Shown: positions 25,148-32,311 of the stretch, in pieces
Position numbering within the stretch: position 1 is the first letter of the stretch
Layout: each line of letters opens with the position of its first letter
NCBI RefSeq assembly: GCF_009600885.1
Contig: NZ_VCLA01000160.1
Coordinates: forward strand, 39,447 to 80,229
DNA length: 40,783 nucleotides
Origin: Streptomyces jumonjinensis
Lineage (GTDB): Bacteria; Actinomycetota; Actinomycetes; Streptomycetales; Streptomycetaceae
Reading direction: 5' to 3'
Made by a program: the position numbers and the translations under genes
Notes under the pieces: model-generated
What the model was told of the DNA's origin: nothing
Database searches by the model: none
The model's input: only the letters and a program-made list of their open reading frames with translations

Positions 25148-25450
25148 ATGAGCATGATTCAGACCGGCAAGGTGGACCTCAGCTCGAACAGCCCGGTGGA
25201 GACCGTCGGGGGCAATACCTCGACCTTCACCCGGGTCACCTTCCCCACCCCGTTCCCGGCGGGCTCACAGGTCGTGGTGCTGCCGCTCACCCAGACCTTC
25301 AACGGCCCCCAGACCCCCGGCATCCGCATCCATGACGTCAACCCGCAGGGCTTTCTGATCCGGCTCAACGAGGTGCTCGTCAACAACGCCGTGAAGAGCG
25401 ACGGCACGCACACGACCGAGACGATCGGCTGGCTGGCCACGACCGTATGA
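25148..25450 (+). CDS. H-type-lectin-like small beta protein
   Basis: 100 aa from ATG 25148 (GAGGGAG box). The pattern FTRVTFPTPFPAGSQVVVLPLTQTFNG, IRIHDVNPQGFLIRLNEV, then THTTETIGWLATT matches the H-type lectin (H_lectin) consensus: V.F...F...P.V.......... ; ...V....GF.....; and the final I.W.A. No signal peptide, so intracellular or released by another route. H-lectins bind GalNAc-type sugars as hexamers of a six-strand sandwich. Sugar-binding residues cannot be confirmed by eye. Confidence 0.55.
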   Translation: MSMIQTGKVDLSSNSPVETVGGNTSTFTRVTFPTPFPAGSQVVVLPLTQTFNGPQTPGIRIHDVNPQGFLIRLNEVLVNNAVKSDGTHTTETIGWLATTV

Positions 25451-25636
25451 GCTCTCGGCGCGGGCGGTCGTCCCCCTGAAGCGGGGGTGTCCGCCCGCGC
25501 CCGCGTAACGCCACCGGCGCACCGCTCACCCGAACGGCCGCTCCCGTCACTCCCCTGGCCCGTGGAGCGCGCGGGGGCGGCCCGGCGGATGAACGCTGAG
25601 GAGCGACAGCCCCCCTTCTGGAGAAAAGAGAGACCC

Positions 25637-26674
25637 ATGGCTGTGTCGCCCTCCCGCCGTTCGCCGACCCGCCGGCGCATATCCCGGATATCCCGGACAT
25701 CCCGGATACCCCGTACGGGCGCCGTCTGCCTCGCCCTCGCCTCCACGGCGCTCGCCGCCGCGCCCGCCCTCGCGTCGGACACCACGTCGGCGGACCGCTC
25801 CGGCAGTGGGGCCACCAAGCCGACGGTGGTACTGGTGCACGGCGCGTTCGCGGACGCGTCCGGCTGGAACGGCGTGATCGAACGGCTTCAGCACCATGGC
25901 TACAACGTCGTCGCACCGGCCAACCCACTGCGCAGCCTGAGCGGCGACTCGGCGTATATCGCCAGCGTGCTCAAGAGCATCGAGGGCCCGATCGTGCTGG
26001 CGGGCCACTCCTACGGGGGCGCGGTCATCACGGAGGCGGCTGCCGGGAACCCCAACGTCAAGGCCCTGGTCTACGTCTCGGCCTTCATGCCCGACAAGGG
26101 CGAGAACCTGGGCGCGCTCTCCGCGAAGTTCACCGGCAGCGAGCTCCAGCCCGCGCTCCGGCCCGTCCCGTACACGGACGGCACGACCACCGGCAGCGAT
26201 CTGTACATCAAGAACGCCAGTTTCCACGCCGTCTTCGCCGCCGATCTGGCCGAGGCGCAGACCAAGGTGATGGCGGTCGCGCAGCGGCCCATCGCCGCCG
26301 CCTGCTTCGAGCAGGCGGCGACCAAAGCGGCCTGGCGGGACATCCCGTCATGGTTCGTCGTCGCGAAGAACGACAAGGCCATCGCCCCCGATCTGGAGCG
26401 CTTCGAGGCCAAGCGCGCCAAGTCGCGCACCATCGAGCTCAACTCCTCGCATGTGGCGATGATGTCCCACCCCGACAAGGTGACCAAGGTGCTCCGGGAG
26501 GCCGCTTCCGACACCAAGAGGATCGCGTCCAAGTCGGGCGAGCGGTCCTCTCTGGCGGACACCGGATCGCGCGGCGACGCCCTCGCGGGTCTCGGCGGAC
26601 TGGCGGGCGCGGCGCTGCTCGCGGGCGCGGCCCTGGTGGTGAACGGCCGCAGGCGGCGCGGCGCCCGGGACTGA
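25637..26674 (+). CDS. Cell-wall-anchored alpha/beta hydrolase (LAxTG)
   Basis: 345 aa from ATG 25637. Twin-Arg-rich start and signal peptide (TGAVCLALASTALAAAPALASD). Hydrolase domain: PTVVLVHGAFADASGW (oxyanion HG), nucleophile elbow GHSYGG near residue 122, acid in AKNDKAIAP, and the catalytic His in SSHVAMMSHP. The C-terminus has LADTG, then a hydrophobic helix (LAGLGGLAGAALLAGAALVV) and RRRR: a sorting signal of the LAxTG class used by Streptomyces sortase E. Likely displayed on the wall. Substrate unknown; related secreted enzymes are esterases or lactonases. Confidence 0.85.
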   Translation: MAVSPSRRSPTRRRISRISRTSRIPRTGAVCLALASTALAAAPALASDTTSADRSGSGATKPTVVLVHGAFADASGWNGVIERLQHHGYNVVAPANPLRSLSGDSAYIASVLKSIEGPIVLAGHSYGGAVITEAAAGNPNVKALVYVSAFMPDKGENLGALSAKFTGSELQPALRPVPYTDGTTTGSDLYIKNASFHAVFAADLAEAQTKVMAVAQRPIAAACFEQAATKAAWRDIPSWFVVAKNDKAIAPDLERFEAKRAKSRTIELNSSHVAMMSHPDKVTKVLREAASDTKRIASKSGERSSLADTGSRGDALAGLGGLAGAALLAGAALVVNGRRRRGARD

Positions 26675-26733
26675 CCCCGTACAGCTCCCGGTACTGACCC
26701 CGGTACAGCTCCCTGATCGACCCCGGCATGGAC

Positions 26734-26767
26734 GAGCGGGCCAAGCGCCACCGCGCCTGGCCCGCTC
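26734..26767. terminator. Bidirectional hairpin terminator
   Basis: Arms GAGCGGGCCA (26734-26743) and TGGCCCGCTC (26758-26767), with an inner GCGC/GCGC stem after one A-C mismatch, between the convergent hydrolase and VOC genes. Confidence 0.65.
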
Positions 26768-26849
26768 TCCCGTGCCCATCGCCCGTGCCCGGAGGCCCCT
26801 GGGCTCTGGCCTTCCCGCCCCCGTTCCGAATGTAACGAGGCGTCACCCG

Positions 26850-27245
26850 CTACTGGGCGGTCGGCGTCGGCGCGTTCCAGTCGACGAGCTGGACGATGAC
26901 GCCGTTGGGGTCGCGCACCTGGAAGGCGCGCTCGCCCCACTCCTCGTCGGTCAGCGGCATGGTGATGGCGACTCCCTCCTTCTGGAGACGGGCGAGCTCG
27001 CCTTCCAGGTCGTCGACGACGAAAGCGAGGATCAGCCCGCTCGCGTGGTCGTCGCGCTGGTCGGCGGGCAGGCTGCTCAGACCCCGGCGCAGAAAGACGA
27101 CGTTCATCCCGGCGTCCTCGCGGGTGAGCGAGGCGAAGCCGTCGGCCGCCATCTCCTCGGTGAAGCCGAAGTGTTCGACGAGGAAGGCGCTGGACGCGGC
27201 GACATCCTCGACGTTCAGCGACACGGCACTGGAGGTGATCTTCAA
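26850..27245 (-). CDS. VOC-family (glyoxalase/bleomycin-resistance-like) protein
   Basis: 131 aa from TTG 27245 (AGGAG 5 nt upstream); the frame is open further upstream into the operator region. VOC fold with two beta-alpha-beta-beta-beta modules: SSAVSLNVEDVAASSAFLVEHFGF, VVFLRRG, LILAFVVDDLEGELARLQKEGVAI and ERAFQVRDPNGVIVQLVDW. The final E/Q ligand position is read as Q (VQLVDW). Detoxification of a metabolite or drug by binding or conversion is typical. Divergent from the TetR gene at 27341, which probably controls it. Confidence 0.85.
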   Translation of the reverse strand: MKITSSAVSLNVEDVAASSAFLVEHFGFTEEMAADGFASLTREDAGMNVVFLRRGLSSLPADQRDDHASGLILAFVVDDLEGELARLQKEGVAITMPLTDEEWGERAFQVRDPNGVIVQLVDWNAPTPTAQ

Positions 27246-27279
27246 GGGCGCTCCTGGGGAAGGTATGGAAGCTGACTCC

Positions 27280-27311
27280 GTACGACGTACAAAGTACAAT
27301 GTACTGCGTAC
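27280..27311. promoter_or_regulatory. VOC/TetR divergent operator: five GTAC at 7-bp spacing
   Basis: GTAC occurs at 27280, 27287, 27294, 27301 and 27308, exactly every 7 bp. A rightward promoter overlaps it: CTGACT (27272-27277), 17 bp, then TACAAT (27295-27300), 40 bp before the TetR GTG. This is a strong candidate for TetR dimer binding, probably two dimers. Confidence 0.75.
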
Positions 27312-27340
27312 AGAGTAAAGCGGCGGAGGAGAATGAATCC

Positions 27341-28126
27341 GTGACGACCGAACGAACGAGTACCGGAGACCCCGCGCGCACCCTGCGACTGCTCTGGCGG
27401 GAGACCGTGGGCGAGCCCAAGCGGGGGCCCCGGCGCGGGCTGAGCGTCGACGCGGTGGTGGACGCGGCGACCGCGCTCGCCGATGCCGAGGGCCTGACCG
27501 CGCTGACGATGCGCCGGGTGGCGCAGGCGCTCGGCGTGGTCCCCATGACGCTGTACACCTATGTCCCGGGCAAGGCCGAGCTGCTCGATCTGATGCTGGA
27601 CGCCGCGTACGCCCGGATGCCCCGCGACGACATCGCCGCGCGGCCCTGGCGGGAGCGGGTGCGGACCGTCGCCGACGGGAACATGGCGCTCTTCGAGACC
27701 CACCCGTGGGCGGCCGATGTCTCCACCACCCGTCCGCTGCTGGGTCCGGGGCAGATGGCGAAGTACGAGTACGAGCTGTCCGCGCTCGACGGCCTCGGGC
27801 TCGACGACGTGGCCATGGACGACTGCCTCACCTATGTGCTCGGCTTCGCCCAGTCCTGCGCACGGGCGGCGGCGGACGCGCGCGCGGTCGAACGCGACAG
27901 CGCCATGAGCGAGCGGGAGTGGTGGGAGGCGAACGCGCCGCTGCTGGCCCGGGTCCTCGACCCGGCGGCCTACCCCACGGCGTCGCGGGTGGGCGCGGCG
28001 GCGGGGGCCGCCCACGGCAGCGCGTACAGCCCCCGCCACGCGTACGCCTTCGGGCTGGCGCGGGTGCTCGACGCGCTGGCCGCGCTCATCGGGGACCGTG
28101 CGCCGGTGGAGCGACCGTCCTCCTGA
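27341..28126 (+). CDS. TetR-family transcriptional regulator
   Basis: 261 aa from GTG 27341 with GGAGGAG 9 nt upstream. N-terminal HTH after a 40-residue basic lead: AVVDAATALADAEGLTALTMRRVAQALGVVPMTLYTYVPGKAELL. The C-terminal ligand domain is TetR_C-like (helices WRERVRTVADGNMALFETHPW and YELSALDGLGLDDVAM, CLTYVLGFAQSC). Regulates the VOC gene and itself from the five-GTAC operator; the ligand is unknown. Confidence 0.85.
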   Translation: MTTERTSTGDPARTLRLLWRETVGEPKRGPRRGLSVDAVVDAATALADAEGLTALTMRRVAQALGVVPMTLYTYVPGKAELLDLMLDAAYARMPRDDIAARPWRERVRTVADGNMALFETHPWAADVSTTRPLLGPGQMAKYEYELSALDGLGLDDVAMDDCLTYVLGFAQSCARAAADARAVERDSAMSEREWWEANAPLLARVLDPAAYPTASRVGAAAGAAHGSAYSPRHAYAFGLARVLDALAALIGDRAPVERPSS

Positions 28127-28261
28127 GCCCACGCCCTCCTGAACCCTCTGCCCCGTACGGAGTACACCGGCGTGCGCCCGGCCCCGGCCGCTCTTTGACT
28201 GGGGTCGGGGACGCGGGGACGCGGGGACTCGGGGGCTGACGAGCATGAGGAGGCGGACGGC

Positions 28262-28792
28262 TTGGCCGGAGACCGGAGGACAGTACGGCGATGGGCCATG
28301 GGCGCGGGGATCGCGCTGACCGTGGCGGTGACAGGCTGCTCCAACGGCGGCAACGCGTCGGGCATCGCCTCCGGCGTCGCGTCCAAAGCGGCGTCCGCGG
28401 TGTCGTCGGCGGGCACGAGAATCGGCGGCGCGGCCTCATCGGCCGCCGCCCAGGCCCCCGCCGCGGTCGCGTCGGCGAGCGCCGCCGCCCAGGCGAAGCT
28501 CGCCGCCGTGAAGGGCGGGGTGAACGCCAAGGGCGAAGTGCGGCTCGGCTCCCTGAAGGAGGAGAGCGACGGCCGCCGGACGGTGGAGGTCACCGCGGCC
28601 AACAAGGCCGACGCGGCGAAATCCTTCGCCGTCCAGGTCAACTTCCGGGACGGCGGCGGGAATCTGCTGGACACCGTGGTGGTGACCGTCGCGGACGTGG
28701 CCGCCGGGAAGTCCGGCACCGCGACGGCGCGCAGCAACAGCACGCTGGCGGGCGAGGTGAAGACCGAGGTGGGCCGGGCCCTGCGGTACTGA
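28262..28792 (+). CDS. Putative lipoprotein with FxLYD-like domain
   Basis: 176 aa from TTG 28262 (GAGGAGG upstream); ATG 28298 would start at the signal helix. Lipobox VTGC after GIALTVAV. Ala/Ser linker for 60 residues, then a beta domain (EVRLGSLKEESDGRRTVEVTAANKADAAKSFAVQVNF, DGGGNLLDTVVVTVADV, and a final RSNSTLAGEVKTEVGRALRY) similar to FxLYD-type extracellular Ig-like domains. Location outer membrane face; role unknown. Confidence 0.6.
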   Translation: MAGDRRTVRRWAMGAGIALTVAVTGCSNGGNASGIASGVASKAASAVSSAGTRIGGAASSAAAQAPAAVASASAAAQAKLAAVKGGVNAKGEVRLGSLKEESDGRRTVEVTAANKADAAKSFAVQVNFRDGGGNLLDTVVVTVADVAAGKSGTATARSNSTLAGEVKTEVGRALRY

Positions 28793-28831
28793 ACGGGGCC
28801 GGCCGGGCCCGGGTCCTTGGCCGACGCTCCG

Positions 28832-29005
28832 TCAGGCCGTCCGCCGCTCCCGGGTCCGCCACAGCCCGGCGCCCGACGCCAGCACCACCACCGCCGTGCC
28901 CACCTGCGCCCAGATACGCGCGGCCCCTTCGAGACCGGCGAACGAGCTGAGGTAGGCATTGCCGGCGAGAGCGACGGTGAACAGCAGCCAGAGCGCGGGC
29001 CTCAT
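28832..29005 (-). CDS. Small two-helix membrane protein
   Basis: 57 aa from ATG 29005; AGGAG lies 9 nt upstream (the ATG at 29014 is too close to it). Two transmembrane segments: ALWLLFTVALAGNAYLSSF and IWAQVGTAVVVLASGAGLW, ending in RTRERRTA. No family recognised. It is divergent from the two-component system and shares its upstream palindrome region, so it may be co-regulated by it. Confidence 0.5.
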   Translation of the reverse strand: MRPALWLLFTVALAGNAYLSSFAGLEGAARIWAQVGTAVVVLASGAGLWRTRERRTA

Positions 29006-29107
29006 AGGAGACATCTCCTGGGTTCTCGGTGGGGGTGGTGGGGCGGTGTGTCGTGGTGACGGGTACCAGCCTGCCCGAGACCGGTCCCCGCCACAGCGGT
29101 GCTCCCT

Positions 29108-29147
29108 CCCCGGTCCGGGGTGTAGCCCGCTACACCACGGACCGGGG
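29108..29147. promoter_or_regulatory. 40-bp nested palindrome upstream of two-component system
   Basis: CCCCGGTCCG (29108-29117) and GGTGTAGC (29119-29126) face GCTACACC (29129-29136) and CGGACCGGGG (29138-29147), with only one mismatch and a 2-bp centre. A further dyad GTGCTCCC (29099-29106)/GGGAGCAC (29152-29159) brackets it. It ends 31 bp before the kinase start: a probable autoregulatory operator for the LuxR-type response regulator. Confidence 0.7.
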
Positions 29148-29178
29148 CCCGGGGAGCACGGTCGCCTAGCATGACCGG

Positions 29179-30333
29179 ATGCGCGCGGCGGTCCGGGAGG
29201 CGGGGAGAGCGACGGTCCATCTGCTGACCGGGGCCGGAGTCGCCCTGCTCTGCCATCTGATGCTCGGGTTCCTGATGGTCACCGCCGTGCTGACCGCGGC
29301 CGTCTTCGGAGCCGCCGTACTGCCCGAGGCCGTGCTCACCCTGCGCCGGCTCGCCGGGCTGGAGCGCCGCCGCGCCGCTGCCTGGTCCGGCCAGCCGGTC
29401 CCGGAGGCGTACGAACCGCTGACCGGGACGCTCCGGGAACGGATCCGTACGGCGGTGCACGACCCCGGCAGCAAACGGGATCTGATCTGGGGCGGGGCAC
29501 AGCTGCTCTACGGCATGGTCCTGCTGTACGCCGCCCTGATCCTGTGGGGCCCGGCGCTGCTCGTGGACGGCTTCTGGTGCGGACTCGCGGGCCGCCGGCC
29601 CGTACTGCTGCCGCTGATCGGACGCCTCGCCGATGTGGGGGCCGGCTGGTCGCGCACCCTGCTGTTGCCCTCGCCGGAGGCCCGGCTGGCCGAGCGCATC
29701 GAACAGCTGACGGTGACCCGGGCGGACGCGGTCGCCGCGCACGGCGCCGAACTGCGCCGGATCGAACGCGATCTGCACGACGGCGCACAGGCCCATCTGG
29801 TCGCCCTCTCCATGCGGCTCGGCCTCGCCCGCCGCGCCTACGGCAAGGACCCGGAGACCGCGCTGCGGCTCCTGGACCAGGCCCAGGACCAGGCGGAGTC
29901 GGCCCTCACCGAGCTGCGCCATGTCGTGCGCGGCATCCATCCGCCGATCCTCACCGACCGGGGGCTGGCCGGTGCGGTCCGGGCGCTGGCGGCGAGCAGC
30001 GGGCTCGATGTGGCGGTGGAGACGGGCGGCGCGGAGGACGGCCCGCGCGCTCCCGCCGCGGTGGAGGCCGCCGCGTACTTCGTCGTCGCGGAGACCCTGA
30101 CCAACGCGGCCAAGCACAGCGGCGCCCGCCGCGCGGCGGTGGAGCTCGGGCGTGCCCCGGGACGGCTGCGCATAGCGGTACGGGACGAGGGGTGCGGCGG
30201 TGCGGAGGAGGGGCGGGGCTCCGGGCTGCTGGGGATACGGCGGAGAGTGGCCGCGCTGGATGGGACCGTGACGGTGGCGAGCCCCGCCGGGGGGCCGACC
30301 GTGATCGAAGTGGAGCTGCCGTGCGCGTGGTGA
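29179..30333 (+). CDS. Sensor histidine kinase (HisKA_3 type)
   Basis: 384 aa from ATG 29179. N-terminal membrane part with hydrophobic segments (LTGAGVALLCHLMLGFLMVTAVLTAAVFGAAVL and LIWGGAQLLYGMVLLYAALILWGPALLV). The dimerisation/phosphoacceptor motif RIERDLHDGAQAHLVALSMRLGLA has His at residue 200. HATPase_c follows: N-box FVVAETLTNAAKHSGA, G-boxes DEGCGG and GRGSGLLGIRRRVAALDGTV. The last 13 nt overlap the response regulator start: one operon. The stimulus is probably at the membrane, as there is no large extracellular domain. The divergent small membrane protein may take part. Confidence 0.9.
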   Translation: MRAAVREAGRATVHLLTGAGVALLCHLMLGFLMVTAVLTAAVFGAAVLPEAVLTLRRLAGLERRRAAAWSGQPVPEAYEPLTGTLRERIRTAVHDPGSKRDLIWGGAQLLYGMVLLYAALILWGPALLVDGFWCGLAGRRPVLLPLIGRLADVGAGWSRTLLLPSPEARLAERIEQLTVTRADAVAAHGAELRRIERDLHDGAQAHLVALSMRLGLARRAYGKDPETALRLLDQAQDQAESALTELRHVVRGIHPPILTDRGLAGAVRALAASSGLDVAVETGGAEDGPRAPAAVEAAAYFVVAETLTNAAKHSGARRAAVELGRAPGRLRIAVRDEGCGGAEEGRGSGLLGIRRRVAALDGTVTVASPAGGPTVIEVELPCAW

Positions 30334-30962
30334 TCGCCGAGGACAACGCCCTGTTGCGGGAGGGGCTGATCCTGCTGCTGACCTCGGCGGGTCATGAGGT
30401 GGCGGGGGTGGCGGCGACGGGCCCCGAGGTGCTGCCGCTGCTGCTGGAGCACCGGCCCGATGTCGCCGTCCTCGATGTCCGGATGCCGCCCGGCTTCCGC
30501 GACGAGGGCCTGCGCGCGGCGCTGGCGGCCCGTAAGGAACTGCCGGAGCTGCCGGTGCTGGTGCTCTCGCAGTACGTGGAGGAGACCTACGCGGCCGAGC
30601 TGCTGGGCGGCGGCGCGCAGGGCGTCGGCTATCTGCTGAAGGACCGCATCGGCCGGGTGGACGAGTTCCTCGACGCCTTGGACCGGGTGGCGGCCGGGGG
30701 CACGGCCCTGGACCCGGAGGTGGTCACCGAGCTGATGTCCCGCCGCCTCGACGACCCGCTCCGGGCGCTGACTCCGCGCGAGCGGGAGGTGCTGGGGCTG
30801 ATGGCGCAGGGTCACGGCAACGCGACGATCGCGGAGTCGCTGGTGGTCACGGAGCGTTCGGTGCACAAGCACATCGGCAACGTCTTCGCGAAGCTGGGCC
30901 TGCCGCCGAGCGACAGCGGCCACCGCCGGGTGCTGGCGGTGCTGGCGTACCTCAACGCCTGA
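30321..30962 (+). CDS. LuxR/NarL-family response regulator
   Basis: 213 aa from GTG 30321, overlapping the kinase gene. Receiver domain: acidic pair ED in VVIAEDNALLREGL, phosphorylated Asp52 in VAVLDVRMPP, Thr/Ser in LVLSQY, Lys in YLLKDRIG. LuxR-type HTH at about 150-205 (LTPREREVLGLMAQGHGNATIAESLVVTERSVHKHIGNVFAKL). Expected to bind the palindrome at 29108-29147; the 10-mer GTAGCCCGCT at its core recurs upstream of the ABC transporter at 37078. Confidence 0.9.
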   Translation: MRVVIAEDNALLREGLILLLTSAGHEVAGVAATGPEVLPLLLEHRPDVAVLDVRMPPGFRDEGLRAALAARKELPELPVLVLSQYVEETYAAELLGGGAQGVGYLLKDRIGRVDEFLDALDRVAAGGTALDPEVVTELMSRRLDDPLRALTPREREVLGLMAQGHGNATIAESLVVTERSVHKHIGNVFAKLGLPPSDSGHRRVLAVLAYLNA

Positions 30963-30992
30963 GCCGGGGACCACGCATGGCGCTCTGTCGGC

Positions 30993-31178
30993 TCAGTCCG
31001 TTTCGGCTTGGGTGCGCCGGGCGTACGCGCGGGCGGCTCGGGCGCGGTCGCCGCAGCGGGTCGAGCACCAGTGGCGGCGGCCGTGGCGCAGGAGGTAGCG
31101 GTTGCAGGGGGCGGAGCCGCAGGCGGTGAGGCGTTCGGCGGCGGGGCCGGTGAGGAGGTCGGCGGCTGACAGCCGCCT
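30993..31178 (-). pseudogene. C-terminal fragment of a CGNR zinc-finger protein
   Basis: 61 codons open on the minus strand with no start codon: DLLTGPAAERLTACGSAPCN, RYLLRHGRRHWCSTRCGDRA then RAARAYARR. This is the CGNR zinc-finger pattern (C..C...F.D.S...RRWCS..CGNR) with CGDR in place of CGNR and Cys at the four ligand positions. An in-frame TGA at 31179 cuts off the N-terminal part, which is absent. It abuts a plus-strand frame LTAAFTAAGLADRLDPGDRG-stop (ends 31227) that looks like the tail of another lost gene. The 30963-31469 interval is otherwise without genes and looks like a deletion scar. Confidence 0.6.
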
Positions 31179-31469
31179 TCACCGCCGCCGGACTGGCCGA
31201 CCGCCTGGACCCGGGCGACCGGGGCTGACCGGCCCGGCCGGCCGGTCGCCGAACAGGTCCCGGGCGCGCTGTCCCGGGACATCGGCTCTGTCACAGCGGG
31301 GGCACCGTCGCGGGCGGGTCAGTAACCGCAGCGGCCCGGCCCCGCGACAGGATCGCCGGGGGCCGGGCCTGGTCCATACGTTCAGTGGACCGCTCTCACG
31401 GGCCTGCGGGCCGCCCGCGTCTTCACCCTCGGGCGGCGTTCTCGCGCGCTGCTCCGGGAGATCAGCGGA

Positions 31470-31736
31470 TCACACCCAGACGTAGAGGTCGAACAGGCCG
31501 CCGGCGTTCCGTTCGCACTTCGCCCTACCCGCGTAGGAGTCCCGCAGCGCATAGCACTGCGATCGCGGGAACTCGCCGATGTATTCCCAGGCTGTGGCTC
31601 CTGACGGTGCCAGGGGGGCGGGTGCGGCACCGGCTGTGCCCGAAGTCGTGGCGGCTGAGGCTCCTGTCGCGGCCATCAAGACGACGGCCGCGCTGGCGAC
31701 GAGTGTCGTGAAGGCCCGATTCGCTGCTGTGCGCAT
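31470..31736 (-). CDS. Small secreted protein
   Basis: 88 aa from ATG 31736 with AAGGAG 6 nt upstream. Signal peptide RTAANRAFTTLVASAAVVLM with cleavage after ASA. Mature part about 60 aa: Ala/Pro/Thr spacer, then WEYIGEFPRSQCYALRDSYAGRAKCERNAGGLFDLYVWV with two Cys that can form a disulfide. Resembles small Streptomyces secreted proteins of unknown role that share an Y(L/I)G.(Y/F)....C........C.........LYV layout. Monocistronic. Confidence 0.7.
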   Translation of the reverse strand: MRTAANRAFTTLVASAAVVLMAATGASAATTSGTAGAAPAPLAPSGATAWEYIGEFPRSQCYALRDSYAGRAKCERNAGGLFDLYVWV

Positions 31737-32311
31737 GGTGTCTCCTTTTCCTGGGGTCTGCTGAGGCCCGTCCTGCGACAGAGGACGCTCAGCGGGAAGT
31801 GATGTTCTGACGAACAGAATTCACTCAGCTCTACAGGGATATCGACTCGCTTCGGCCTGCCCCGAAACGAGGGCGTGACGTGCACGCATGAATCTCTTCT
31901 TATCTGGGTGAATATGGTGAACTGGGCTCGCACTGAGCCGTGTGGGAGAAATGAGTTGCAGGAACCCGGCCAACGGTGACGTCTCCCTGCGCCGTGGCGA
32001 ACAGGTGGGCCGACCAGGCACCACAAAGACTGTCGGCCTTCGACAGGCCGAGACAACGTCAACCGCCCGTCCCGGACAGGCCCGGGCTGTCCGGGCTGGT
32101 CAGAACCTTGTCCGGATTGCGTCCCGGACAGCCCTTGGCTCAGCGACGGTGTGGCCATGGGCCATGGGTGGGAAAGTCCCCGAAGTGATCGCGTCGACAG
32201 CGGGCATGTGTCCTCACACCACCGGCACATAGCCCGAATAGAACGGCAGTTCGTCGAACCGAGGGCCCTCGCCGTGCGTGCTCCAGTGCGTCCCCCGAAA
32301 AGGAGCCCAGC
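31737..32311. other. 575-bp intergenic region with repeated CGGACAG motifs
   Basis: No credible gene. It holds the promoters of the secreted-protein gene and the P450. Features seen: TTCTG-N5-CAGAA dyad at 31805-31819; GGGCTGTCCGGG (32084-32095) with complementary CCCGGACAGCCC (32123-32134) and a third related CCCGGACAGG at 32071. These may form a stem of 12 bp or be operator copies for the P450 gene. Less GC-rich at 31800-31960 than its surroundings. Confidence 0.45.

Noticed and set aside
31942..32232. 96-codon open frame upstream of the P450
   Set aside because: No ribosome site, low protein character, and crosses inverted repeats; treated as intergenic.
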